Shown here in pieces: positions 31,001 to 36,857 of a DNA stretch of 64,000 bases; position 1 is the stretch's first letter, and each line of letters begins with the position of its first letter. This DNA comes from Rhodopseudomonas palustris (lineage in GTDB: Bacteria; Pseudomonadota; Alphaproteobacteria; Rhizobiales; Xanthobacteraceae): positions 930,001 through 994,000 of the forward strand of contig NZ_CP140155.1 in the NCBI RefSeq assembly GCF_034479375.1, written 5' to 3'. The notes beneath the pieces are model-generated. The model worked only from the letters and a program-made list of their open reading frames with translations. It did no database searches and had not been told where the DNA came from. A program made the position numbers and the translations under genes.

Positions 31001-31605
31001 CCGGTCGCGGCTCGAAGACCACGGTTGTCTACACGCCGCCGAAGCGGGTCTACGACATCTATGGCAACGTCACGCTGTCGCCGCAGGTGCCATCCGCCGG
31101 CGCCGGCATCGCGACGCTCAGGCCGATCCCGGAGAAACCAGCCGGCGACATCGACCTGATCGCTCCGCTCGGCACCATCGACGCGGGTGAAGCCGGCATC
31201 CGCGTCTCCGGCAATATCAACTTGGCCGCGCTGCAGATCGTCAACGCCGCCAACATTCAGGTGCAGGGAACGGCAGCGGGGATACCGACCGTGCAGCCGC
31301 CGAGCATCGGCGCCGGCTTGGTGGCATCGAACGCGACCGCCGCCACGCAGCAGACAGCGGCGCCGGCGCAGACGAACAATGATCGCCCATCGGTGATCAT
31401 TGTCGAATTCCTGGGCTATGGCGGCGGTGGCGACGGCGGCACGCCTGACGACAGCGACGGCAATCGCCGACGCGATCGCCGCAGCGACGTTGATCGCATG
31501 CAGGATCCGTCCAGCCCCGTGCAGGTGATCGGCTCCGGGGTGTTGTCCCCCTCGCAACGGCAGCAACTGACGGAGGCGGAAAGGCGCAACTTTGATGCGC
31601 CATAG
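19006..31605 (+). CDS. Giant two-partner-secretion exoprotein (TpsA, filamentous haemagglutinin family)
   Basis: A 4,199-residue protein. The ATG at 19006 starts a long signal peptide ending GVATA near residue 41; the frame is open upstream to 18853, but that part reads as non-coding. An Ala/Gln-rich helical segment (about 55-105) precedes the TPS secretion domain at about 107-350, with NWNSFNVGARTTLTF, SQILGQIKADGQVYVINQSG and FGGGSQINVGSLIA. The usual NPNGI motif is NQSGI here. A very long Gly/Ser/Asp/Val-rich beta-helix stalk follows, with few Cys. The C-terminal part resembles the FHA-type DUF3739 region, and the end is Asp/Arg-rich (GTPDDSDGNRRRDRRSDVDR). It should be exported by the TpsB at 4662 and may act in adhesion, biofilm or contact. 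The remnant at 473-738 matches its residues around 30300-30540. Confidence 0.93.
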   Translation: MPDHAPAPPKLSPHHRALRHGALLVTVSAVSLLLANGVATARPLGSFGSAQSAPMVTIDAATLAAQQAAAAARQSAGALTRATQALQAMQAAQSAARAAAAASQTSATAPVNVPNGLTAGGLDPNLAAGWRGANAPTRGVDASGQTQIGIRQTSAQAILNWNSFNVGARTTLTFDQQGNSSWVALNRVTSATAPSQILGQIKADGQVYVINQSGIIFGGGSQINVGSLIAATAGITDSQFLTNGIYSTLSGSTYTPSFTAAGGKVVVESGATIGTPSPSSVTLGGGYVLMIGSQVENAGSISTPKGQTLLAAGDSFTLRRGFGTQGNAASTTRGIEISPVIGAASGSGRVSNSGLIVAQQGDITLAGRTLTQSGVLLATSSVNTRGTIHLLNSAADRQGSVTLGATSVTAILPELESSETALNSQRDALIASSAEANLLRASSATGVFDNLSLLADRQDQSRIEIVTGGVVNFQSRSQTIAQGGQVAASAGQRIFAEQSASIDVSGTRDVLLPMSANQVLVNVQGNELRDSPVNRDSGALINKDVWIDIRDLVLVPAGTGGYAADRYYTKGGLLEVGGNLSNTAHKIGEWTALGGTVTLAAPEVVAQAGARFDISGGSVSYAGGNIYSTQLIGTDGRTYSFDNAPADMKFVAVGGGFVRYHTIQGQIAPALTETWANAGGRFGSAQWEDGYTVGRDAGRLILSTPTAMFEADIIADVVDGARQTAAREAAFVDGYKQSQKAVPLAGTLTTGQYTAIGRINLYNSDVRIGDIADVTAGLGAADALPAARTNTVWLDAGRLNDQGLGRIEIGTRGAIAITADLTLAHGGALDMTAAVIDIKADVTAHGGSIGATNVFSTSVLGTVSLTSNGASSVTVRAGSVLDLSGVRSLGAAGYEPSALARLDGGNVSLQSTQDVVVEETALIDVSSGAAMLPNGKIQGGRGGSVMLRANLNGVGSRGDVTLAGDVRGYGMNGGGRLTVQTDRVAIGAASDITARALALAANFFSKGFGSYTIIGNRGVTVAEGAVVDVTMPVYRLAGSTAAGLEVWTPPVYTTNSPTGVLTQRGGASLTLQAGNNQLLASELPSVGLTVGKNAAISVDPGKSIALSSAGQLTVDGTLHAAGGSISLKTIDLIASEADKIAATTNSRSIWIGERARLDVAAQAVVALDARGRRYGQVGNGGSIVIGGEIDAALGQATASNNFIVVRAGAVLDASGTAATLDVAGLGSVDVASNGGSISLVSNNGLFLDGTMMARAGGAGAAGGSLNVALQMPEYRVQSYDPVNQPLADPAYRALRQIVLADRQGDSVLGAGLQAGAADSALAYGYGRLGADAVARGGFDNLSVMSSAIGFDGNVSLRVGQSLNLYSDMMMPVTGSAQDARITLAAAYARLGQINYVYKEPDPQKSRTPVFTAAPTRYDVQLDVAAQLIDIRDTVNLSFGKTRLHSDGDLRFVQGVRPMGGLISTSLLSPGSITLRATQVYPTTGTVAQVQVGQNTVNGVIGYDPAQTLRIEAISAEAPAVPYSVFGDLTLAAAVVEQAGVVRAPLGKLTIGAGGYDNNKSTRVTLLPGSLTSVSGRGLMMPYGGTIDGLSYSYNGKDVTLIGAGGASFVGSSGGLTVGIALGGQSAVVESGAVLDLSGGGDLTGAGFITGRGGSVDIRTTAFANANPANRFSAPGNTVYAIVPGFKGNYAPVGSENAANDPRLGRQITLDGSVPGLPAGTYTLMPATYALLPGAFRIEIGAQQSRVVVAGANALGNGSYLASGQLGIANTTIKDSLPSQIVVTPGAVLRSYSTYNETSFANYVVADAVKRGVPRAMLPIDARSLLLNLNPGAGIDALRFNGTARFDAARGGYGGAVMVATNSGGGSDIEIVAEGGTATAGFAGLSIDSSMLNALGASRIVVGGIQYITYGQGGRLVDSADSTQFIYLRPGSLLAAPEVFLMANSNNTRTGSGIVIEQGAHINTIGKGDAAYDSRDGYVYAATGNQVMVSNGILILAPNSAAANAVTASGVRIGVCDSGNCSGQTEIYSEGTIALVTPNQFQMNDTVAYGTRNLTLSVSRINLGDSAVLNVAAARNILPSGLSMNQALLDRLLRGDTRYGAPGLETLTLSASNAVNIFGSVTLDTVDPATGKSTLANLVLGTPAIYGAGNAGDVATIRTGNFIWRGSTLAPGELVAGGAGTGSGTLNIDAERIVFGYGANSRPTGNDVDGRLALGFANVNLSATDRVSANQQGNLSVYQSRGAYVAGQGYSYSGGNLTIAAPLVTGEGGSVNSITAGGALRLLGAGTPGVVATDTLGAQLTLKGDSIALDTAIVLPSGKLTLKATNDISLTGASRIDMSGREVVFNDVRKYSWGGDVTLDSSNGNIRQAAGSVIDLSARFNNAGSLTAIALDAAAGTVDLQGAILGTTEGRYDAGGTLVPYRAGSAIVRAQTLGDFAALNARLNAGGVFGARSFQIKQGDLTIGNELKANEINVSLDNGVLTVAGTIDASGESVGTIRLAAKNGLTLTGSAVLDAHGTVLRVDSYGKIIDSPNRAIVELSSGNGRLTLAQGARIDLRHGTSASVGSAAGQNDGRARGTLELNAPRIGSSGNVTDLDAVAYGDIDIDVSGMPNIQGARSIAVNAMRSYDDAPYAPDPAANGRRYQYIDQAWLKNRHDESTDFINAARVNDALVNGKLAGLNNATYRDVFHLRPGVEVVSKTADGDLVVQGDLDLSGYRYASLNPHSQFTGIAGDGSGEAAALTLRAGGDLNIYGSISDGFTTPPATQDDTGWLLLPGKEFTGGDITIPRTGVVLATGTTFISGKALNFDLPMQAATFGAGTVIPTASSLSTPMNLAAGTVLSANVRDASGNLLFAAGSIVSAPVTLPAGTKFDAGMKLPDSASLAALIWPKGVALPIPGILNGDLALPLGALLPAGTDIKLPNNATSVDLRPGAAGKLWALAKMLPEGSQSWSVRLVAGADTKAADSRLTDPHAAHGDLRLADHHYGLYGKSKPGGTLVWTQEGVDNWGDPSNTSIFVGAPVDEAAIGYIGMCTDFPGWCAVKPVFTWTQYAADDLESQGIPGIVAGTLITDQFLDSLIPGLTVDSLCAGTPSYCLNTAKDTFDLLPGSTRFSVVRTGAADLDLLSARSLQMNSLFGVYTAGTSSTTTSASDPYNLPRAKTASGTVLGDANKGYDKFVDGGTDSLARAWYPTGGGNLTIKAGGDLTGNLMTLPVYTGGVGRPNPTDVGYNSASIGNWLWRQGTGTTLGGGADQATAWWINFGSYVARNGRADTLVGFTGFGTLGGGDLRVDVGGNAGIVTLMGSNVVASDGVSAQDQISNQRTQGLVLAVGSTGRLGADGSLTLTGGGDLDLRVGGKLNPASLYKDASFNGTVTNLRGDTSIAAASLGMVSPTYGVQSIDQSPRESRAFDVFNASRALAFGGLALAPGDSTFTLNSGSDLVVSGASDPGRVTTMIDAPYGPAYARDGAAGGKTWFSLWTDHSAINLFSAGGDLVPISLGTQLPSTDSAMMYPSILTAVAAGGSFYYGNAISDRSALISAVYAPLLLAPSANSKLEFLASGSIYAGGYTVARTSASAGSLATPVRPAFTVTDQTGTTAFSNLSAMGNVAEWSQGIYPLFAFGPNTATAEWGALDPARFYAVNGDLVGVSSGRIVTFAANDPTRAGQVWYQGAGPVRMMAGRDIVGSGTAIGTTEDGLGAGYDTYFSSTGNLFVHNDETDVSLVQAGHDIIYSSFNIAGPGTLQITAGRNIQMDNKAGVVSVGQPIAGDLRPGASITMLAGIGATEPDYQALLRYLDPANLLPKGTPLDGSGKVAKTYEKELVAWLQDRNFSAKDVEEVGTRFAKLSPEEVTKTVGEARAKFADLTSEQQAIFLRKVYFAELTAGGREYNDATSPRHGSYLRGRAAIAALFPDAAAASGDITMFGGSGVQTLFGGDIQMLTPGGRLVVGVEGVAPPSTAGLVTQGSGDIQVYAKGSVLLGLSRIMTTFGGNIIAWTATGDINAGRGSKTTVVYTPPKRVYDIYGNVTLSPQVPSAGAGIATLRPIPEKPAGDIDLIAPLGTIDAGEAGIRVSGNINLAALQIVNAANIQVQGTAAGIPTVQPPSIGAGLVASNATAATQQTAAPAQTNNDRPSVIIVEFLGYGGGGDGGTPDDSDGNRRRDRRSDVDRMQDPSSPVQVIGSGVLSPSQRQQLTEAERRNFDAP

Positions 31606-31887
31606 GGAGAATGGGAATCGTCGCTCAGCGCGTGAACGCGCCGACCTTTGCCGACGGTGGAGTCTGTATCGATTGCTGTGGACGACCCGGGCACAGGCAA
31701 TGCCGTGGGAGCTGCTCGAACAATCACCCGCTTGGGCAGCGGTCTCACGCTGTGGACAACAGTGATCCGGCGAGACTGCCTCGGAGGTCGATTTAAACTC
31801 GATTGTCTTCGGGGGTCAGCACGATCTCCTTGACGAGGGATCGCGGGACCTCATCGGCCTTTCACTGGTTTGCTTCACTAGCGTTCG
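31606..31887. other. Non-coding stretch after the exoprotein gene
   Basis: I find no protein-like frame, no strong hairpin followed by a T-run and no repeat. Together with the P450 scar to its right, it separates the TPS island from the catabolic island. Confidence 0.4.
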
Positions 31888-31989
31888 CAGCGCTTCGTGG
31901 GTGCTCATTGCGGTCCTAATGAAGATCCTCGGCGTTTCGTGCGAAGACGACATCAATTGTTCAGGGTGATGTAGGCGCTGCTGGGCTCA
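31888..31989 (+). pseudogene. Cytochrome P450 gene scar
   Basis: About 100 bases align with the P450 gene at 36858 (around 37300-37410). ATCCTCGGCGTT, GCGAAGACGACATCAA and AGGCGCTGCTGGGCTC match with a few substitutions, corresponding to the protein stretch MTILGVPREDDVK and TQALLGS. The frame is broken by TGA and TAG codons and small shifts. No other part of a P450 gene is present nearby. It is a leftover of a rearrangement at the boundary between the two islands. Confidence 0.75.
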
Positions 31990-32040
31990 CCGCATAATCT
32001 TCGAAGTACTGCTGCCCATCTGATTTTGGCGGGACCATGC

Positions 32041-33015
32041 TCAGACTCTCACGACTACCTTACCCAGCGCCTGGCGGCCCGACAGCGTCTTGAAGGCGTC
32101 GCGGAAATCCGTGAGGTCGAAGACCTGACCGACAGCCGGCTGCAGCTGTCCCGCGCTCAGCAGCCGGAACAGATCGCCTGTGACGCGCTGATAGGCCTCC
32201 GGCTCGCGCCGGGGTACCTGCGCGAGATCGACGCCCATCAGCTGCGCGCCCTTCAGGAGCGGCAGGTTGAAAGGAAGCGCGGGAATGCTGCCGGCCGCGA
32301 ATCCGATCACGAGGTGGCGCCCTTTCCAGGCGATGGATCTGAACGCCTCGAGCGAGACCGGGCCGCCGACCGGATCGACGATCACGTCGCAGCCGTGGCC
32401 GTCGGTGAGCGTCTTGAGCTCGTCGCGCCAATCCGCGCGCGTGTAGTCGATGGCCGCATCGGCACCGAGGTCCAGGGCGAAGCGACGCTTTTCCTCGGTG
32501 GACGCTGCGGCGATGACGCGGGCGTCGAGAATCTTGCCGAGCTGGATCGCCGCCGTCCCGACGCCGCCAGCCGCGCCGAGCACGAGCAATTGCTCGCCGG
32601 CCCGTAGACTGGCTCGTTCGGTGAGCGAATAGTGCGCGGTGAGATAGTTCGCTCGGAACGACGCGCCCGCCTCGGCGGAGACGCCGTCTGGAAGGCGGCG
32701 CAGGGCCTCGGGTGGAACGACGACAAATTCGGCGAGCGCTCCGGAGCGCAGCATTCCCATCACCCGTGTGCCGGGCACGTAGCCGGTCACGCCGTCCGCG
32801 ACCGCCTCCACTTCGCCGGCGAATTCGGTGCCTGGGATGAACGGCAACGGATCCTTGGTCTGATAGAGGCCCTGGACTTTGAGGCCGTCGACGAAGCCGA
32901 TCCCGACCGCGCGCACGCGCACCCGCACCGAACCTGGCGAGAGATCTGGAATCGGGACGTCCTTCAACACGATCTGATCGATGGCCGTATAATTCTCGAC
33001 GACGACCGCTCTCAT
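32041..33015 (-). CDS. Zinc-independent medium-chain dehydrogenase / quinone oxidoreductase
   Basis: A 324-residue medium-chain dehydrogenase/reductase with an N-terminal GroES-like domain and a nucleotide-binding domain marked by LVLGAAGGVGTAAIQLGK (about residues 140-157). The Cys ligands of zinc alcohol dehydrogenases are absent, placing it with NADPH:quinone or enoyl reductases. The ATG at 33015 follows GGAGAGGGAACC; an upstream extension to 33135 looks spurious. It is the last gene of a leftward unit with the binding protein and CoA-transferase at 33139-35658. Reduction of an enone or enoyl intermediate is a reasonable guess. Confidence 0.85.
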   Translation of the reverse strand: MRAVVVENYTAIDQIVLKDVPIPDLSPGSVRVRVRAVGIGFVDGLKVQGLYQTKDPLPFIPGTEFAGEVEAVADGVTGYVPGTRVMGMLRSGALAEFVVVPPEALRRLPDGVSAEAGASFRANYLTAHYSLTERASLRAGEQLLVLGAAGGVGTAAIQLGKILDARVIAAASTEEKRRFALDLGADAAIDYTRADWRDELKTLTDGHGCDVIVDPVGGPVSLEAFRSIAWKGRHLVIGFAAGSIPALPFNLPLLKGAQLMGVDLAQVPRREPEAYQRVTGDLFRLLSAGQLQPAVGQVFDLTDFRDAFKTLSGRQALGKVVVRV

Positions 33016-33138
33016 TGTGGTTCCCTCTCCAATTCGCATTCCTGGCCGGTCCGCTGCACCGGTGAGCGCTGATTCCCGGCTTGTAATCCAAATCGCATAA
33101 TCGCCCAACTCGTGGATGCCGTGCAGCCTGTTCACTGC

Positions 33139-34374
33139 TCAGTTGGCGTTGCTGCTTCCCACTTCCGCGTCGACCAGTTCGCCAAGGGGTTGCCAGCGCT
33201 GGCCATCGAAACGTATGAGTTGCATCTGCTCGACGGGGAAATAATCTCGTGAAGACGTGTTGATCTTGATGCCGGGAAGCAGCATCGGAACAGTGAGGTC
33301 CTTTATGGTCGCCGCCTGCCGCATCACGTTCTCCCGCGTGAGATCGTCGCCGCAGCGTTTGAGGACCTCGACCATAGTCGCCGCCACCGCGTAGCCGTAG
33401 ACGCTCACTCGGTCCGCCTTGTCGCCGTCGGGCAGATACTTGTCCATAAACGCGTTCCAGTGCTTGATTTCAGGGTCATCACCCCACGCCGGATCCGCAG
33501 GATCTTTCAGATAAGCGTTCGAGATGATGCCCTTGGCGTTCTCCAGCCCGGCCGGGCGAAGCACGCTTGCGACCGAACTCGAGACCGATCCCAGAAAGAA
33601 AATGGGCTTCCAGTCGAGCTCGGCGAGTTTACGAATCGCCTGCGCGCTTGCCTTCGGCGTGCTCCAGGCCACGAAGATATCTGCGCGGGAGCTCTTCAGG
33701 CGGGCAAGGTGGGCATCGATGGTCGGCTCGGACAACTCGAACGAGGCGTCGGCGACGATCATCGAGGCTTTGTCGGCGAGGCCATCGCGCAAGCCCTTGA
33801 GCTGGTCCTTTCCTCCATCGTCGTTCTGCCAGAGCACGGCAATCTTGCTGTTCGGATAGTGCTTGAGGATGTACTTGGCGTAGGCGCGGCCCTCGCTCTG
33901 AAAATTGGGCTGCCAGCCCATCGTCCACGGAAACTGTTGCGGATCGCCCCAGCGAGTCGCGTTGCTGGCGACAAAGAGCTGCGGCACCTTGCGGGCATTC
34001 AGAAATTTCTGAATCGCCGCGTTCGAGGGGGTGCCGACAGTCTGATAAACGAACAGGACCTCGTCGCTCTCGACGAGCTTGCGCGCCTGCTCGACGGCCT
34101 TCGGCGGGCTGAAGGCATCGTCGTAGCTGATGAAGTTGATCTTGCGCCCGTTGATGCCTCCCTCGTCGTTGACCTTGCGGAAGTAAGCCGCTGCGGTGCG
34201 GCCGATGATGCCGTAGGCCGACGCCGGCCCGCTGTAGGGCGCGATGTTTCCGATCTTGATCTCGGTATCGGTCGCGCCAAGATCGTACTTCTTGTCGGCG
34301 GCGGCGGGCGAGGTTGCGGCGATAGCGGCGGCCAGGGCGCCGGCGACGACATGCGACAGATGCTTCCTCGGCAT
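33139..34374 (-). CDS. Periplasmic binding protein, branched-chain amino acid (LivJ/HmgD) type, orphan
   Basis: A 411-residue ABC-type substrate-binding protein with a signal peptide (HVVAGALAAAIAATSPAAA) and the type I two-lobe fold of Leu/Ile/Val-binding proteins: IKIGNIAPYSGPASAYGIIG, then VNDEGGINGRKINFISYDD near the start. The ATG follows AAGGAAACTCC. No permease or ATPase gene is nearby, so it must share a transporter encoded elsewhere. It is 75 bases downstream of the CoA-transferase and probably delivers the substrate or an aromatic/alicyclic acid analogue. It closely resembles the protein at 59072. Confidence 0.93.
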   Translation of the reverse strand: MPRKHLSHVVAGALAAAIAATSPAAADKKYDLGATDTEIKIGNIAPYSGPASAYGIIGRTAAAYFRKVNDEGGINGRKINFISYDDAFSPPKAVEQARKLVESDEVLFVYQTVGTPSNAAIQKFLNARKVPQLFVASNATRWGDPQQFPWTMGWQPNFQSEGRAYAKYILKHYPNSKIAVLWQNDDGGKDQLKGLRDGLADKASMIVADASFELSEPTIDAHLARLKSSRADIFVAWSTPKASAQAIRKLAELDWKPIFFLGSVSSSVASVLRPAGLENAKGIISNAYLKDPADPAWGDDPEIKHWNAFMDKYLPDGDKADRVSVYGYAVAATMVEVLKRCGDDLTRENVMRQAATIKDLTVPMLLPGIKINTSSRDYFPVEQMQLIRFDGQRWQPLGELVDAEVGSSNAN

Positions 34375-34449
34375 GGAGTTTCCTTCGGCTCGAGAGATCG
34401 GGATGAGTGAAAAGATCTGCAGTGAGGGATTGATCGACGGGCCCTTGGC

Positions 34450-35658
34450 TCAGCCGACAGCGCCCGCTTCCTTGAGCCGGGCGATGTCGTCCGCGGAGTA
34501 TCCGAGCTCTTCGAGGATCATTCGGCTATGCTGTCCCGGTTCGGGAGCCGGCCGCGGAGCGGTCTTGGCCACGCCAGAGATCCAGAACGGACTATCGATG
34601 GTCTTGCCCTGGCCCGGAATCCAACTGGCTGCCACGAACGCGCCGGCGTGATGCATCTGCTCGTCGTCGACGAGATCGCCGGCGCGCGCGACGACGGAAG
34701 CGGTGATATCAGCCGCCTGAAAGATCCGCTGCCATTCAGCGGCGTCGCTCCTGGCGAATACGTCGTCGAGGATGGCGACAAGCTGTGAGGCGTTGGCGCG
34801 CCTGGGCGTCAGCGTCGCGAAGCGAGAGTCGTCGATGAGCTCCGGCACGCCCATGGCTTCGCAAAACCGAGACCAGTCGCGCTCTTCTTGAACCAGGCTG
34901 ATCATGAACCAGCGATCATCGGCGCATCGATAGAAGCAGGTGAGCGCGTTGCGTGTTTCGTTCCGGGGCAGCCGATACTGGATTTCACCGCCGCAAAGCA
35001 CGGCCTGGATCGACGCCGCGTTGGCCCACGCGCCGTTGGCCAGCAACGAGCTGGTGACGAAACTGCCGCGTCCGCTGCGTTCGCGATGCAGCAAAGCCGT
35101 GACGATGGCGGCGTAGAGCGTGACGGCGGTCGGCTGGTCGCCCATGCCGAGAGTGGGGGCGGCCGGCGCGCTGCGAACGTCGGGGCGAACATTATCGGCG
35201 AGGCCCGACCGCGCCCAGAACGCGTTGGCGTCGAAGCCTGGCCGCTCGGCGTCCGCGCCGGTCTCGCCGTAGCCCGTGAGCGCCGCGTAGACGAGCCGCG
35301 GATTGAGGGCCGAAAGCTGTTCGTAAGTGATCTCCAGTCGCTTCCGCGAGGCGGGCGACTGATTGGTAATGAAAACGTCGGCGGTGCGTACGAGCTGCGT
35401 CAAAACCGCGCGGCCGGCTTCCGTCTTCAGGTTCAACGCCATCCCCCGCTTGCTGCGCGCGGCGATGCTCCATGCGTAGTTGTGATCCGCCTTAGGTAGA
35501 TTCGGCAGGAGCCCGAGGAGGCGCTGCGGATCGCCGGTGCCGGTGGGCTCAATCTTGATAACGTCCGCGCCGAAATCCGCGAGGATTACAGCCGCGGCGG
35601 GGCCCGCCACGAACGTCGCCGCATCAATGACTTTGAGGCCCTGGAATACAACGCTCAC
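34450..35658 (-). CDS. Family III CoA-transferase (CaiB/BaiF type)
   Basis: A 402-residue protein with the family's opening (LKVIDAATFVAGPAAAVILA, DFGADVIKIEPTGTGDP) and the NQSPASRKRL and LVYAALTGYGETG stretches. The likely start is GTG at 35658, seven bases after GGGGAG; an ATG at 35673 is also in frame. At the position where formyl-CoA transferase has its catalytic Asp (SLLDA in the paralogue at 48652), this protein reads SLLANGAW. I recall this as a common subfamily variant, so the reaction is less certain. It is first in a leftward unit whose promoter region holds operator A. Confidence 0.85.
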   Translation of the reverse strand: MSVVFQGLKVIDAATFVAGPAAAVILADFGADVIKIEPTGTGDPQRLLGLLPNLPKADHNYAWSIAARSKRGMALNLKTEAGRAVLTQLVRTADVFITNQSPASRKRLEITYEQLSALNPRLVYAALTGYGETGADAERPGFDANAFWARSGLADNVRPDVRSAPAAPTLGMGDQPTAVTLYAAIVTALLHRERSGRGSFVTSSLLANGAWANAASIQAVLCGGEIQYRLPRNETRNALTCFYRCADDRWFMISLVQEERDWSRFCEAMGVPELIDDSRFATLTPRRANASQLVAILDDVFARSDAAEWQRIFQAADITASVVARAGDLVDDEQMHHAGAFVAASWIPGQGKTIDSPFWISGVAKTAPRPAPEPGQHSRMILEELGYSADDIARLKEAGAVG

Positions 35659-35748
35659 TTTGTTTCTCCCCATCGGTCGGTCGATCAGCTGCGTAGTCCG
35701 CAATGCCGGCGCCGTTCTTGTTTGGCCCGTCAATACCATCCTTGACCA

Positions 35749-35763
35749 AAAGGTTCAACCATT
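35749..35763. promoter_or_regulatory. Operator A, GntR/FadR-type palindrome
   Basis: AAAGGTTCAACCATT fits the shared 15-base consensus AATGGTTCAACCAAT with three outer mismatches. It lies between the divergent CoA-transferase (start 35658) and AraC gene (start 35804) and could control both. It is the weakest of the seven sites. Confidence 0.6.
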
Positions 35764-35803
35764 CATAGAATGGCCGCGAAGCAGCCGAAGGGGCTACGAT
35801 CGC

Positions 35804-36757
35804 ATGTCGCCGATTTCCGCAGCGCACCGACGCTTCACGTCGGCCGAGGATTGGCACTCCGCGATCGCGCCGCATTTCGCCGGGAGCCGCTACACGCGAC
35901 GGGCACAGTCGTTCTCTCTCTGGGGGCGCCTCGAGAGATTGGGCGACACACTGTTGCTCGACAATTGCGTCGCGGCGTCCGGATTGGGGCCTACCAATGA
36001 CACGTACGGACTTTCGATTGATCCGCTCGAGACCAGTAGCTGCTTCATTTTGCTGCAACGCGACGGCCGCGCATTCGTAAAGCAGGCTGATCAGGCGACG
36101 GAGCTCCGAGCCGGCGAATGGGCGATCTTTGACGCGTCCTTGCCGACCTCGTTCCTGATTCCGGATGCGAGTCGAACGATAGGGCTAGCGGTTCCCCATC
36201 GCTATGGCGAACGGTGGTCGCGCATTCAGATCGGAGGGATGCGCCTGGCGAGGTCTCCCGAGAGCCGAGTTGCACTCGCCATGATCGTCGAGGCCCTGGG
36301 ATTCGTGGAATGGCCGAGCTCGCGCGTTCAAGCTTCGATGGAAATCCTGTTGATGGACGCCGTCGAGGCGAGTTTGGCCGCCGACGCCAACGAACGAAGT
36401 GCCTTGATGCTCGTGGCTGCGAAAATCGAACAGGTGAGACAGGCCATCGAGGTTCAGTTGAGTAATCCCAATCTGAGCCCGGACGATATCGGCCGATCGG
36501 TCGGGCTCTCGCGCCGCTCGCTGTACCGGCTGTTTCGCCAGATCAATCAGACTCCGATGGGGCTTGTTCAAGAAGCGCGCCTCGCGAGAGCTGCGCGATT
36601 GCTGCAACACCGACCAGAGGGGGCGAGCATCACCAGCGTGTCGTATTCGGTCGGCTTCGTCGACCCGACGCATTTCAGCCGGCTGTTCCGGGCGCGGTAC
36701 GGCCAATCGCCCAGGCAATGGACCTTGACCGCGAGTAGGAATGCCGCGGCTCGGTGA
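35804..36757 (+). CDS. AraC-family transcriptional regulator
   Basis: A 317-residue regulator. The N-terminal half (about residues 15-190) resembles the AraC-binding-like effector domain of the FeaR/NahR-adjacent type (FSLWGRLERLGDTLLLDNC; ELRAGEWAIFDASLPTSF). The C-terminal part carries two helix-turn-helix motifs: SPDDIGRSVGLSRRSLYRLF and ITSVSYSVGFVDPTHFSRLF, followed by YGQSPRQW. The ATG at 35804 is preceded by GAAGGGG. It is divergent from the CoA-transferase operon and 100 bases upstream of a P450, which is the only catabolic unit without a GntR-type palindrome of its own. It may therefore regulate that P450. Confidence 0.9.
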   Translation: MSPISAAHRRFTSAEDWHSAIAPHFAGSRYTRRAQSFSLWGRLERLGDTLLLDNCVAASGLGPTNDTYGLSIDPLETSSCFILLQRDGRAFVKQADQATELRAGEWAIFDASLPTSFLIPDASRTIGLAVPHRYGERWSRIQIGGMRLARSPESRVALAMIVEALGFVEWPSSRVQASMEILLMDAVEASLAADANERSALMLVAAKIEQVRQAIEVQLSNPNLSPDDIGRSVGLSRRSLYRLFRQINQTPMGLVQEARLARAARLLQHRPEGASITSVSYSVGFVDPTHFSRLFRARYGQSPRQWTLTASRNAAAR

Positions 36758-36857
36758 ACTTGGCACTCCGCGTCAGGTGCTCGGCACCGCCAGGCAGGTT
36801 TGCCTTTCGCGCCGGTGCTAAACAGTCACAAAAATAATCAGACGCTTGGAGGAAACG

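Noticed and set aside
19381..31566. Several long minus-strand ORFs (for example 22120-24234 and 29428-31566) inside the exoprotein gene
   Set aside because: They are antisense shadows of a G+C-rich, repetitive coding frame, with Arg/Gln/His-rich translations and no domains. The forward frame is continuous and homologous to TPS exoproteins.
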